Source: Desulfonatronospira sp.
GTDB lineage: Bacteria > Desulfobacterota > Desulfovibrionia > Desulfovibrionales > Desulfonatronovibrionaceae
Length of the DNA: 24,213 bases
NCBI GenBank assembly: GCA_003563255.1
Contig: PWSL01000347.1
Location: forward strand, 1-24,213
Direction: 5' to 3'
The notes under the pieces are model-generated. The model did no database searches. It was given only the letters and a program-made list of their open reading frames with translations, and was not told where the DNA came from. This document shows positions 17,252 through 24,213 of this stretch, piece after piece. Each line of letters begins with the position of its first letter. Within the stretch, counting starts at the first letter, position 1. A program made the position numbers and the translations under genes.

Positions 17252-17351
17252 CGGGTCGGACAGGTCTGACGGGTCGGACAGGTCTGACATGTCGGACAGG
17301 TCTGACATGTCGGACAGGTCTGACGGGTCAGACAGGTCGGACGGGTCGGAC
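17251..17351. repeat. Nonamer tandem array after pilC
   Basis: Eleven consecutive 9-bp units of the form AC(G/A)(G/T)GTC(N)G run from the last base of the pilC stop codon, partly alternating as an 18-bp pair ACGGGTCGG-ACAGGTCTG. GTCGGAC and GTCTGAC half-sites are common, so many units can also pair with each other. There are no unique spacers, so this is a minisatellite and not a CRISPR array. It ends 37 bp before asd. Confidence 0.9.
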
Positions 17352-17388
17352 AACTCAGAAGCACAATAAATTACAAAAGGAGGACAAA

Positions 17389-18414
17389 ATGAGCAGAAAT
17401 CCGGTAGTGGCCGTAGCAGGGGCCACCGGTGCAGTGGGCAGAGAGATGCTCAGGATCCTGGCCGAGAGGGATTTTCCGGCCAGGGAGGTCATCCCCCTGG
17501 CTTCGTCCAGGTCCGCCGGCAGCAAGCTAGAATACAAGGACAGCGAGCTTACTGTACAGGAGTTGACCGAGGATTCCTTCAAGGGAGTTGATCTGGCCAT
17601 ATTTTCCGCAGGCGGGGGTACCTCTGAAAAGTACGCCCCCATCGCCGCACAGAGCGGCTGCGTGGTGGTGGACAACTCCAGCTTCTGGCGCATGGATCCC
17701 AGTGTACCTCTGGTAGTGCCCGAGGTGAACCCGGAAGCCCTGGAAAAGCATCAGGGAATCATTGCCAATCCCAACTGCTCCACCATCCAGATGGTGGTGG
17801 TCCTAAAACCCCTGCATGATGTAAGCAGGATAAAGAGAGTTGTGGTCTCCACCTACCAGGCGGTGTCCGGATCAGGGCAGAAGGCGGTCAAGGAGCTGGA
17901 GACTCAGGTCAAGCAGCTATTCAATATGGAAGAAGTCACCCCCAGCGTATATCCTTATCAGATAGCCTTCAACTGCATCCCGCATCTGGATGCCTTCATG
18001 GACAACGGTTACACAAGGGAAGAGATGAAGATGGTCAACGAGACCGTCAAGATTATGGGTGATCAGGGCATCAGGGTGACAGCCACCACGGTCCGGGTGC
18101 CGGTGTTTTTCGGACACAGCGAATCCCTCAATGTCCAGACCGAGTCCAGAATAAGCCGGGAAGAGGCCCGGGCCATTCTCACACAGGCCCCGGGGATCAG
18201 GGTCATGGACAATCCCGAGGAAAAGATCTATCCCATGCCCCTTTTTGCAGCAGGCAAGGACGAGACCTTTGTGGGCCGCATCCGCGAGGACCAGAGCACC
18301 GAAAACGCCCTGGACATGTGGGTGGTGGCGGACAATATCCGCAAGGGGGCGGCCCTGAATGCAGTGCAGATTGCAGAGTTTCTGCTGGTCAAGGACCTGG
18401 TCAGGGTGCCGTAG
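17389..18414 (+). CDS. asd: Aspartate-semialdehyde dehydrogenase
   Basis: The enzyme reduces aspartyl phosphate to aspartate semialdehyde with NADPH, the branch point to lysine, diaminopimelate, threonine and methionine. The 341-aa protein has an N-terminal VAGATGAVGREML nucleotide-binding loop. Catalytic Cys130 lies in ANPNCSTIQ, and His243 in VPVFFGHSESLNV. ATG 17389 has AAAGGAGG 6 nt upstream. An in-frame extension from within pilC would be translated from the minisatellite and is rejected. It may be co-transcribed with pilBC, though the array lies between them. Confidence 0.96.
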   Translation: MSRNPVVAVAGATGAVGREMLRILAERDFPAREVIPLASSRSAGSKLEYKDSELTVQELTEDSFKGVDLAIFSAGGGTSEKYAPIAAQSGCVVVDNSSFWRMDPSVPLVVPEVNPEALEKHQGIIANPNCSTIQMVVVLKPLHDVSRIKRVVVSTYQAVSGSGQKAVKELETQVKQLFNMEEVTPSVYPYQIAFNCIPHLDAFMDNGYTREEMKMVNETVKIMGDQGIRVTATTVRVPVFFGHSESLNVQTESRISREEARAILTQAPGIRVMDNPEEKIYPMPLFAAGKDETFVGRIREDQSTENALDMWVVADNIRKGAALNAVQIAEFLLVKDLVRVP

Positions 18415-18419
18415 GAATT

Positions 18420-18470
18420 GGATGTCGGATGTCGGAGGTCGGATGTCGGATGTCGGACGTCGGGGGTCGG
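18420..18470. repeat. Heptamer tandem array after asd
   Basis: Seven 7-bp units close to GGATGTC run in series, beginning 6 bp after the asd stop codon. Two units vary to GGACGTC and GGGGGTC. The GTCGGA core is shared with the 9-bp array after pilC, which suggests a common origin or mechanism. No spacers and no coding role are seen. Confidence 0.9.
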
Positions 18471-18532
18471 AAGAGAGAATTCAGGGGGAGGGCTTTCATC
18501 CCTTCCCCCTTTTTATCCTGGAGACAAGAAAA

Positions 18533-19474
18533 GTGGTCCAAACAGCATCCAGCCAGGAATACCTGGACAAGCTGCTTTCCCTGCCCCGTCCGGGGGAGGA
18601 AAACATATTCGCATTTTATGACCATCGCCTGGAGATGTTCTGCAAGGATCCCAGGATGATGCTCATTCCCCTGGACGATCACATGATTCACCGGGGAGAC
18701 GGGGTGTTTGAGACGGTCAAGTATCTGGGTCGCAGGATTTATCAGCTTGAGGCCCACCTGGAGCGTATGGAAAAGAACTGCAAGGCCATATTCATGACCC
18801 CGCCCCTGTCCTGGTCCGGGATCCGGGAACTGGTCCGGGAGACCGCCCGGGTGGGAGGCCGGGATGATGGATACTTGAGCATTTTTGTGGGCCGCGGACC
18901 CGGCGGGTTTGCCATTGACTACCGCGAATGCCCCTGGCCCAGCCTGTATATCGTAGCCAGGAGGTTCAACCATCTGCCGGCAAGCATGTGGGAAAAAGGG
19001 GTCCGGGCCTGCAAGTCCCAGCATCCGGCCAAGCCGTCCTTCATGGCCAGGATCAAGTCCGTAAACTACCTGCCCAATGTGCTTATGAAAAAGGAGGCCG
19101 TGGATAAAGGCTGCGATTTTGTGCTCTGCTTTGATCAGCACGGATTTCTAGCTGAAGGCTGCATAGAAAACGTGGTGGTGGTGGACCAGGATGGACGCAT
19201 TCTGGTACCGGAGCTGAACAATGCCCTGCCGGGCACCACCCTCATGCGCGCCCTGGAACTGATCAAGGACGAAGTCAGGTTCGTGTTTCGGCCCATAAGC
19301 GAGGAAGAGATCTACGAAGCCAGGGAAGTGATCCTGCTTGGCACCACCCTGGATGCCATGAGCGTGGTGCGCTACAATGGCAAACCCATCCACGACGTCC
19401 GCCCCGGCCCGGTGAGCAGGCGAATGCGCGAACTGCTGGTGCGGGACCTGCAGGAAAACGGGGTACAGTTTTAA
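18533..19474 (+). CDS. PLP-dependent class IV aminotransferase (branched-chain / D-amino acid / ADC-lyase group)
   Basis: The 313-aa fold-type IV PLP enzyme has the N-terminal HMIHRGDGVFETVKYLG strand-turn typical of the class. The Schiff-base lysine is Lys175 in ARIKSVNYLPN, and the phosphate-binding region is LAEGCIENVVVV. Near the C-terminus is the EAREVILLGTTLDAMSVV motif. Members act as branched-chain or D-alanine aminotransferases or as aminodeoxychorismate lyases; sequence alone does not decide which. I chose GTG 18533 because GGAG lies 9 nt before it. Upstream ATGs at 18422 and 18443 would translate the heptamer array. It follows asd on the same strand by about 120 bp, so an amino-acid role is reasonable. 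Confidence 0.85.
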   Translation: MVQTASSQEYLDKLLSLPRPGEENIFAFYDHRLEMFCKDPRMMLIPLDDHMIHRGDGVFETVKYLGRRIYQLEAHLERMEKNCKAIFMTPPLSWSGIRELVRETARVGGRDDGYLSIFVGRGPGGFAIDYRECPWPSLYIVARRFNHLPASMWEKGVRACKSQHPAKPSFMARIKSVNYLPNVLMKKEAVDKGCDFVLCFDQHGFLAEGCIENVVVVDQDGRILVPELNNALPGTTLMRALELIKDEVRFVFRPISEEEIYEAREVILLGTTLDAMSVVRYNGKPIHDVRPGPVSRRMRELLVRDLQENGVQF

Positions 19475-19503
19475 GCTATTAAAGAGCAGGCCCGAACCCC
19501 ACT

Positions 19504-20562
19504 TTAATCTACAATAATCTTCTCCCCGGGGGAGGAGACAACCTCGCCCATGATGGCGGCTTCATAGAGGCCTCTGGAATGCAGGTGCTGGAGCATGTCC
19601 CGGGCCTGGTCCGGGGGACAGCAGATGAGCAGGCCGCCGGATGTCTGGGGGTCGAACAGGATGTCGCGTTTGGCCGGGGTGATTCCTTCTGAGTATTCCA
19701 CGATATTTTCCCGGAACTGCCGGTTTTTGTGCGCTCCTGCGGGCACCAAGCCCATGGAGGCGAACTCCAGGGCTTCGGGAAGGACCGGGAGGCTGCCAAA
19801 ATCAATTCTCAGGCTGACTTTTGAGCCGCAGAGCATCTCGGCCATATGTCCCAGCAGACCGAATCCAGTTATATCTGTACAGGCGTGAATATTGTAGTCC
19901 CGCATGACCTCGGCTGCTGTCCGGTTGAGTTCGGCCATGAGTCTGGTGACCTTCTGAATATGTTCCTGGGAGGCCGCTCCGCCCTTGATGGCGGTGTTGA
20001 CTATGCCCGTGCCCAGGGGCTTGGTCAGGATGAGCCGGTCCCCGGCCTGGATGTTTTTCTTGGTCAGGACTTTGTCCGGATGCACAAAACCGGTTACTGA
20101 CAGGCCGTATTTGAGCTCAGCGTCCTCCACGCTGTGCCCTCCCACCAGGACGGTGTCCGCCTCGCGCATCTTGTCCAGGCCTCCCATAAGGATCTGGCGC
20201 AGGACTTCCAGATCCATCCTGCCCAGGGGGAAACCCACCAGGTTCATGGCGGTTCTGGGCTCTCCGCCCATGGCATAGACATCGCTTAAGGCATTGGCTG
20301 CGGCGATCTGGCCGAACCAGTAGGGATCGTCCACGATGGGGGTAAAAAAATCCACGGTCTGGATCAGGGCCAGATCATCGGATATCTTATATACCCCGGC
20401 GTCGTCGGCCCGGTCCAGGCCCACTATGAGGTTGTCATCGGTGGGAAACTTGAGTCCGTGCAGTGCTTTGTCCAGGTCCCCTGGAGGCAGCTTGGAAGCT
20501 CAGCCGGCACCTTTGACGGTTTCCGTGAGGCGTTTTTTTGTATCCAGGTTTGATATGTTCAT
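19504..20562 (-). CDS. selD: Selenide, water dikinase (SelD), itself a selenoprotein
   Basis: SelD makes selenophosphate from selenide and ATP, the selenium donor for selenocysteine. Read through an in-frame TGA at 20502-20500, the product is 352 aa with Sec at residue 21, in the context KGAG-U-ASKLPPGDLD. Sec21 and Lys24 match the catalytic Cys17 and Lys20 of E. coli SelD. Further conserved parts are DRADDAGVY and the metal-binding QTVDFFTP, AAANALSDVYAMGG, GGHSVED and DITGFGLLGH. ATG 20562 has only a weak AGGA directly upstream. A conventional caller would start at 20424 and lose the active site. It supplies selenium for fdhA in the same window, and for its own synthesis. Confidence 0.94.
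20465..20502 (-). promoter_or_regulatory. Sec-inserting UGA and putative SECIS of selD
   Basis: After the UGA (20502-20500) a compact hairpin is visible at nt 18-32: UCCAGG / CCUGGA with a GGA loop (20485-20471). The distance and the G-rich loop fit a bacterial SECIS recognised by SelB. Its function is inferred from position and the conserved Sec/Lys context. Confidence 0.7.
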
Positions 20563-20602
20563 ATCCTGTATGTAACCCGGAAAGAATCCGGCAGTCCAAT
20601 TT

Positions 20603-20646
20603 AAAATATCAATAGAAAGCCTGGATTGCTATTGAAAATATCAATA
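20603..20646. promoter_or_regulatory. Pair of 12-bp direct repeats upstream of selD
   Basis: AAAATATCAATA occurs at 20603-20614 and again at 20635-20646, 32 bp apart, about three helical turns. The pair lies 41-84 bp upstream of the selD ATG and is separated from lon by a terminator. This spacing suggests binding sites for a regulator at the selD promoter. The regulator is unknown. Confidence 0.45.
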
Positions 20647-20655
20647 CGCAGGCCT

Positions 20656-20691
20656 AAAAAAAAAGCCCGGAGAAGTATCTCCGGGCTTTTT
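20656..20691 (-). terminator. Intrinsic terminator of lon
   Basis: On the minus strand GCCCGGAGA (arm 20686-20678) pairs with TCTCCGGGC (20673-20665) around a four-base loop and is followed by nine T (20664-20656). It lies about 18 bp after the lon stop. On the plus strand the hairpin is followed by five T, so it may work weakly both ways. It separates lon from selD, which must then use its own promoter. Confidence 0.93.
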
Positions 20692-20708
20692 GCGGTTTAT
20701 TATTCTTT

Positions 20709-23156
20709 TTACTGGGCCTGTTCCTGGTATTCTTCCTTCATGAGCTTGGAGGAGATGGGGGTGATGTTTGCATCCCCGCAAAACAGGTCTTCCCGGGTAG
20801 TGCCCATGAGGGCCTCGGCCAGGACATCATCCATGTGTTGTACCGGCATGACCTCCAGGCCCTTGAGCACATTGTCCGGGACTTCCTGCAGGTCTTTCTG
20901 GTTGGCTTCGGGGATGATGACCTTGTTTATGTCACCGCGCCTGGCGGCCAGAAGCTTTTCCCTTAGTCCGCCTATGGGCAGGACCCTGCCGCGCAGGGTG
21001 ATCTCCCCGGTCATGGCCAGATCGTTACGCACCGGCAGGTTCAACAGGGAGGATACCAGGCTGGTGGTCAGGGTGATGCCGGCTGAGGGGCCGTCCTTGG
21101 GGGTGGCCCCTTCCGGGACGTGCACGTGGACGTCGATTTCTTTATAAAAATCCGGCTTGAGGCCGAATATATCCGAGCGGGAGCGCACATAGCTGAGTGC
21201 CGCCTTGGCGCTTTCCTTCATGACGTCACCCAGTTTGCCGGTGATCTCCACCTTGCCCGTGCCGGGCATGAGGGCCACCTCCACCAGGAGGATTTCCCCG
21301 CCTACCTCGGTCCAGGCCACACCGTTGGTTACACCCACCAAAGGCCTGTCCTCGCGCTCGCCGTGGCGGATTTTGGATACGCCCAGGTAAGTGGGTACGC
21401 TCTTGGCCGTGACCCGGACAGTTTTGTCCTTCTGGGCTTTTTCCTCGACTTTTTTCTTGGCCACCTTGCGGCAGATGGAGGCGATTTCACGCTCCAGGTT
21501 GCGCACCCCGGCCTCCCGGGTGTACTGCCGGATTATTTCATTTATGGCTCCTTCGGAAATGGAGACCTGCCTGTCTTCCAGGCCGTGATACCTGAGCTGC
21601 TTGGGCCAGATGAAATGCCTGGCGATCCTGTTTTTCTCGGTTTCCAGGTAACCGGGCAGCTTGATTATTTCCATACGGTCCTGCAGGGGCGCTGGAATGG
21701 CCTGCAGGTAGTTGGCCGTGGTGATGAAGAAGATGTTGGACAGGTCGTAATCCAGGTCCAGGTAATGATCGCTGAAGGCGGAGTTCTGTTCCGGGTCCAG
21801 TACTTCCAGCAGTGCTGCTGATGGGTCCCCCCTGAAATCCATGCTCATCTTGTCCACCTCGTCCAGGCAGAAAACCGGGTTGTTGGTTTCCAGCCGTTTC
21901 AGGCTCTGCAGGATCTTGCCGGGCATGGCCCCGACATAGGTGCGCCTGTGTCCCCTGATTTCGGCCTCGTCGCGCACGCCGCCCAGGGACAGCCTGATGA
22001 ATTCCCGCTGGGTGGCCCGGGCCACGGACTTGGCCAGGGATGTCTTGCCCACGCCCGGCGGTCCCACCAGGCACAGGATGGGCCCGCGCATTTTTTCCAC
22101 CAGGCTCTGAACGGCCAGGTATTCCAGGATTCTCTGCTTGGGCTTTTCCAGGCCGTAATGGTCTTCATCCAGGATAGTTTCCGCTTTGGAGATGTCGGTG
22201 TCCGTCTCCCGGAGTTCGTTCCAGGGCAGGGACAGGACCCAGTCCACGTAATTCATGAGCACGCTGTATTCCCCGGCATTGGGGGGCATGCTGCGCAGTT
22301 TTTTGATTTCATCCGAGGCCTTGTCCTTGGCCTGCTGAGGCATGTTTTTCTGGTCCACCTTTTCCTGCAGCACATCCAGTTCGGCCTTGGGATCGTGATC
22401 GCGCCCCATTTCTTTGTGGATGGCCTTGAGCTGCTCGGAAAGGTAATACTCCCTCTGGTTCTTTTCCATCTGGTTCTTGACCCTGGACTTGATCTTTTTT
22501 TCCAGGGAAAAGACCTCGATCTCACCCTGCAGGTGAGCGAAAGCCATCTGCAGGCGCTTGAAGGGATCAAATTCCTCCAGGACTTCCTGCTTTTCGTTAA
22601 AGTCCACCTTGAGATGGGGCATTATTGCATCAGCTATGGCCCCGGGGTCGCTCATATTCTGGATGGACTGCACTGACTCCTTGGCGATCTTGTTGTTGAC
22701 CTTGGAGTATTCCACCAGGGATTCCTGTGTGGCCCGGACCAGGGCCGCGGTTTCGGAGTGGTTGCTTTGTTCTTCCGGCAGGAAAAAGGCGTCTACTTCA
22801 GGAACCACCACTTCAAAGTCAACGTTGTCAGGGTTTATTGCGGCCCGGTGCAGGCCTTCAAACAAGACCTTGACAGTACCATCGGGCAGGCGGAACATCT
22901 GCAGAATCCGGCTTACGCAACCGCAGGAATAGATCCCTTCTGAAGAGGGTTTTTCCATCTGAGGATCATTCTGCGTAACCAGGAAAATCTTTTTGTTGTA
23001 GTTGTTCAAGGCGTACTCTATGGCCTTGATGGAAGAATCGCGTCCCACCAGCAGGGGGATGATGGCCTTGGGAAACATGACCACTTCCCGGAGGGTCATC
23101 AAGGGAAGTCTTTCGCCCTTGTTTTTTGGGTTTTTAGAATATGTTTTTTTTGTCAT
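20709..23156 (-). CDS. lon: ATP-dependent protease Lon (LonA type)
   Basis: This cytoplasmic AAA+ protease degrades misfolded and regulatory proteins. The 815-aa protein has the N-terminal LON substrate domain (about 10-200), a helical region, and the ATPase with Walker A GPPGVGKT (365-372) and Walker B FCLDEVDK (Asp432, Glu433). The C-terminal protease domain has the Ser691 / Lys734 dyad ([11 protein letters not shown] and [12 protein letters not shown]). ATG 23156 has GAGGTG 5 nt upstream. It is transcribed alone and ends at a strong terminator. Its leader contains a short palindrome. No sigma-32 promoter was recognised. Confidence 0.96.
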   Translation of the reverse strand: MTKKTYSKNPKNKGERLPLMTLREVVMFPKAIIPLLVGRDSSIKAIEYALNNYNKKIFLVTQNDPQMEKPSSEGIYSCGCVSRILQMFRLPDGTVKVLFEGLHRAAINPDNVDFEVVVPEVDAFFLPEEQSNHSETAALVRATQESLVEYSKVNNKIAKESVQSIQNMSDPGAIADAIMPHLKVDFNEKQEVLEEFDPFKRLQMAFAHLQGEIEVFSLEKKIKSRVKNQMEKNQREYYLSEQLKAIHKEMGRDHDPKAELDVLQEKVDQKNMPQQAKDKASDEIKKLRSMPPNAGEYSVLMNYVDWVLSLPWNELRETDTDISKAETILDEDHYGLEKPKQRILEYLAVQSLVEKMRGPILCLVGPPGVGKTSLAKSVARATQREFIRLSLGGVRDEAEIRGHRRTYVGAMPGKILQSLKRLETNNPVFCLDEVDKMSMDFRGDPSAALLEVLDPEQNSAFSDHYLDLDYDLSNIFFITTANYLQAIPAPLQDRMEIIKLPGYLETEKNRIARHFIWPKQLRYHGLEDRQVSISEGAINEIIRQYTREAGVRNLEREIASICRKVAKKKVEEKAQKDKTVRVTAKSVPTYLGVSKIRHGEREDRPLVGVTNGVAWTEVGGEILLVEVALMPGTGKVEITGKLGDVMKESAKAALSYVRSRSDIFGLKPDFYKEIDVHVHVPEGATPKDGPSAGITLTTSLVSSLLNLPVRNDLAMTGEITLRGRVLPIGGLREKLLAARRGDINKVIIPEANQKDLQEVPDNVLKGLEVMPVQHMDDVLAEALMGTTREDLFCGDANITPISSKLMKEEYQEQAQ

Positions 23157-23182
23157 TCAGGCACCTCGTTATCCAGTTTTAA

Positions 23183-23201
23183 GGGGGATAATTATTCCCC
23201 C
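23183..23201. promoter_or_regulatory. Near-palindrome in the lon leader
   Basis: GGGGGATAA / TTATTCCCCC forms a 19-bp imperfect palindrome 27-45 bp upstream of the lon ATG. A weak promoter (TTGAAA at 23232-23227 and ATCATA at 23209-23204, 17 bp apart) lies just above it, so the palindrome would be near the transcription start. It could be an operator or a leader hairpin. Confidence 0.4.
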
Positions 23202-23281
23202 GGTATGATTGTTGATTCGGAGACAGTTTCAATACTAATCACTGGTCATTATTTTGGCAACAAAAAAGAAAAATTTTGACT

Positions 23282-23770
23282 TCAAGACATGCAGCAGCCC
23301 AAAGGAGCAGTCTCCAGAGCAAGAAGCCTTTTTTTGAAATCTGTTCCGCTGGAAAAGCCGCCAAGTCCAGTGCCTGCTCTTATCACCCGGTGGCAGGGAA
23401 TGATTACCGGCCATGGATTACCGGCCATGGCTGTACCCACGGCCCTGGCCGCACGGGGATTGCCGCACATGGCGGCCAGCCCGGAATAAGTCACGGTCCT
23501 GCCCCATGGTATGAGCCATAACAGGGTTTTCAGAGCTCTGGCCCGGAAAGGGGGAAGTTTTTTCCAGTTCAGTGGAGCATCCAGCCAGAGTGCATTTTTT
23601 TGCTCCAGATAACATCGGTTCAGGGCCTGCAGCACCCTGGATGGCCTGCTGAAACCCTGCTTGCAATTTGCGGTCCCTGATCCGGGAGGCAGCAGGGAGG
23701 TGCGCTCAATAAGGTCTTTATTCCAGGTTATGATCAGGGTGAACTGCGAATGGATAAGGTATTCCTGCAT
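23282..23770 (-). CDS. ogt: Methylated-DNA--protein-cysteine methyltransferase (Ogt/AGT family)
   Basis: This suicide repair protein transfers the alkyl group from O6-alkylguanine in DNA to its own cysteine. The 162-aa protein has the helix-turn-helix part GRTVTYSGLAAMCGNPRAARAVG and, beginning at Asn118, NPWPVIIPCHRVIRAGTGLGGFSSG with acceptor Cys126. The N-terminal half is divergent, as is common. Start ATG 23770 has GGGGG upstream as a weak ribosome site. It lies upstream of lon on the same strand, with 125 bp between them. It is the only gene read from its own promoter region at 23771-23850. Confidence 0.92.
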   Translation of the reverse strand: MQEYLIHSQFTLIITWNKDLIERTSLLPPGSGTANCKQGFSRPSRVLQALNRCYLEQKNALWLDAPLNWKKLPPFRARALKTLLWLIPWGRTVTYSGLAAMCGNPRAARAVGTAMAGNPWPVIIPCHRVIRAGTGLGGFSSGTDFKKRLLALETAPLGCCMS

Positions 23771-23847
23771 TATAGTAACCCCCAGGGTGTAACACGAGTG
23801 AGCTGAAAAAAGTCTTTAGATCCCATTCTTAGCCGGAAAATGATCTT

Positions 23848-24180
23848 TTGTATCTGGAACCGGCAGTGGAGAAGGATACAGGGCCTATCCCGGGTCTGTA
23901 CAACCTGGGACAGGCGGCGGAAAACAACCTTGCAGGCCGCAACAGAGGCATGGGGAGAGTTCGCCGGGCTGTGGCAGGAAAGCGAGGGGCGGGATGTAGT
24001 GTTCATGGACTGCCGTGGTGCGGACAATGCGGCGCCCCTGGTGGAAAAACACCCGGAGAAAAGGAATAATTCCAGACCGCAACCCTGGATGCAAATCTGC
24101 ACCAGGTGCCCGGGGCTGGAACCATTGTCCTGGTGTGCAACAAAGGCGGGCGTTCCTATCACTACAGCGAAACTTATTAA
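23848..24180 (+). pseudogene. Frameshifted rhodanese-like gene remnant
   Basis: Plus-strand fragments in three frames line up with a rhodanese-type sulfurtransferase. One frame gives IPGLYNLGQAAE. The next gives EAWGEFAGLWQE and then DVVFMDCRGADNAAPLVEKHPE. A short piece is IIPDRN, and the last frame gives NLHQVPGAGTIVLVCNKGGRSYHYSETY before TAA at 24178-24180. The VLVCNKGGRSY stretch is the active-site loop with its catalytic Cys. At least three frame changes are needed to join them, so the gene is decayed or the sequence has errors. A minus-strand ORF across the same region is a shadow. Confidence 0.7.
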
Positions 24181-24199
24181 ATACAGTATGGTATCTCAA

Positions 24200-24213
24200 T
24201 TGGGGACAGGCAC
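24200..24213. repeat. Left half of a REP-like element at the window edge
   Basis: The last 14 bases, TTGGGGACAGGCAC, repeat the GGGGACAGGCAC motif of the palindrome at 14188-14266. The matching arm would lie beyond the window. It directly follows the rhodanese remnant. Confidence 0.5.

Noticed and set aside
17251..17351. CRISPR-like array
   Set aside because: Units are 9 bp with no unique spacers and no cas genes nearby; it is a minisatellite.
19475..19503. Bidirectional terminator between the class IV aminotransferase and selD
   Set aside because: Only a loose 7-bp AT-rich inverted repeat with a long loop is seen; no GC stem with a T-run.

Overview
The window looks like chromosomal DNA from a Gram-negative, anaerobic, selenocysteine-using bacterium, most likely a sulfate reducer of the Desulfovibrionales type. 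This placement is inferred from three things: a Tat-exported Sec-type formate dehydrogenase followed by an MGK-starting beta subunit, a selenide-dikinase gene that itself needs Sec, and lipid A genes inside an rpmH-to-lpxB gene string. No rRNA, tRNA or CRISPR array was seen.

Left part (1-3865, minus strand). fdhA (formate dehydrogenase alpha) is read through an in-frame TGA as selenocysteine, and the first codons of fdhB lie at the very edge. Its roughly 500-bp upstream region carries a nested stem-loop and a plausible promoter. A small lipoprotein gene follows.

Central part (3952-13948, minus strand). This is one long, tightly packed gene string. In transcription order it reads rpmH, rnpA, yidD, yidC, a 453-bp gap holding a small inverted-repeat element, jag, mnmE, lpxB, a Gfo/Idh/MocA oxidoreductase, a DegT-type aminotransferase, an 83-aa unknown protein and a nucleoside-recognition membrane protein. 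The lpxB-oxidoreductase-aminotransferase set suggests GnnA/GnnB, which make UDP-GlcNAc3N for lipid A with amide-linked acyl chains. rnpA has an odd start: its frame contains no ATG, GTG or TTG other than a TTG seven bases upstream of the rpmH ATG.

Divergent region (13975-14337). It holds the rpmH promoter, a 42-nt hairpin repeat and a 137-bp inverted-repeat element. The 137-bp element is flanked by an 8-bp target duplication and has a REP-like palindrome nested inside.

Right part. On the plus strand are pilB, pilC, asd and a class IV aminotransferase, with two minisatellite arrays placed just after the pilC and asd stop codons. On the minus strand are selD (itself encoding a selenoprotein), lon with a clear terminator, and an ogt-type DNA repair gene. 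At the right edge are a frameshifted rhodanese remnant on the plus strand and the start of another REP-like sequence.

Most genes are housekeeping. I did not find an obviously new defence or biosynthetic system. The less ordinary signals are the rnpA/rpmH overlap, two small mobile elements with matching-style termini and 8-bp duplications, the repeats fixed inside or beside core genes, and the two recoded TGA codons.
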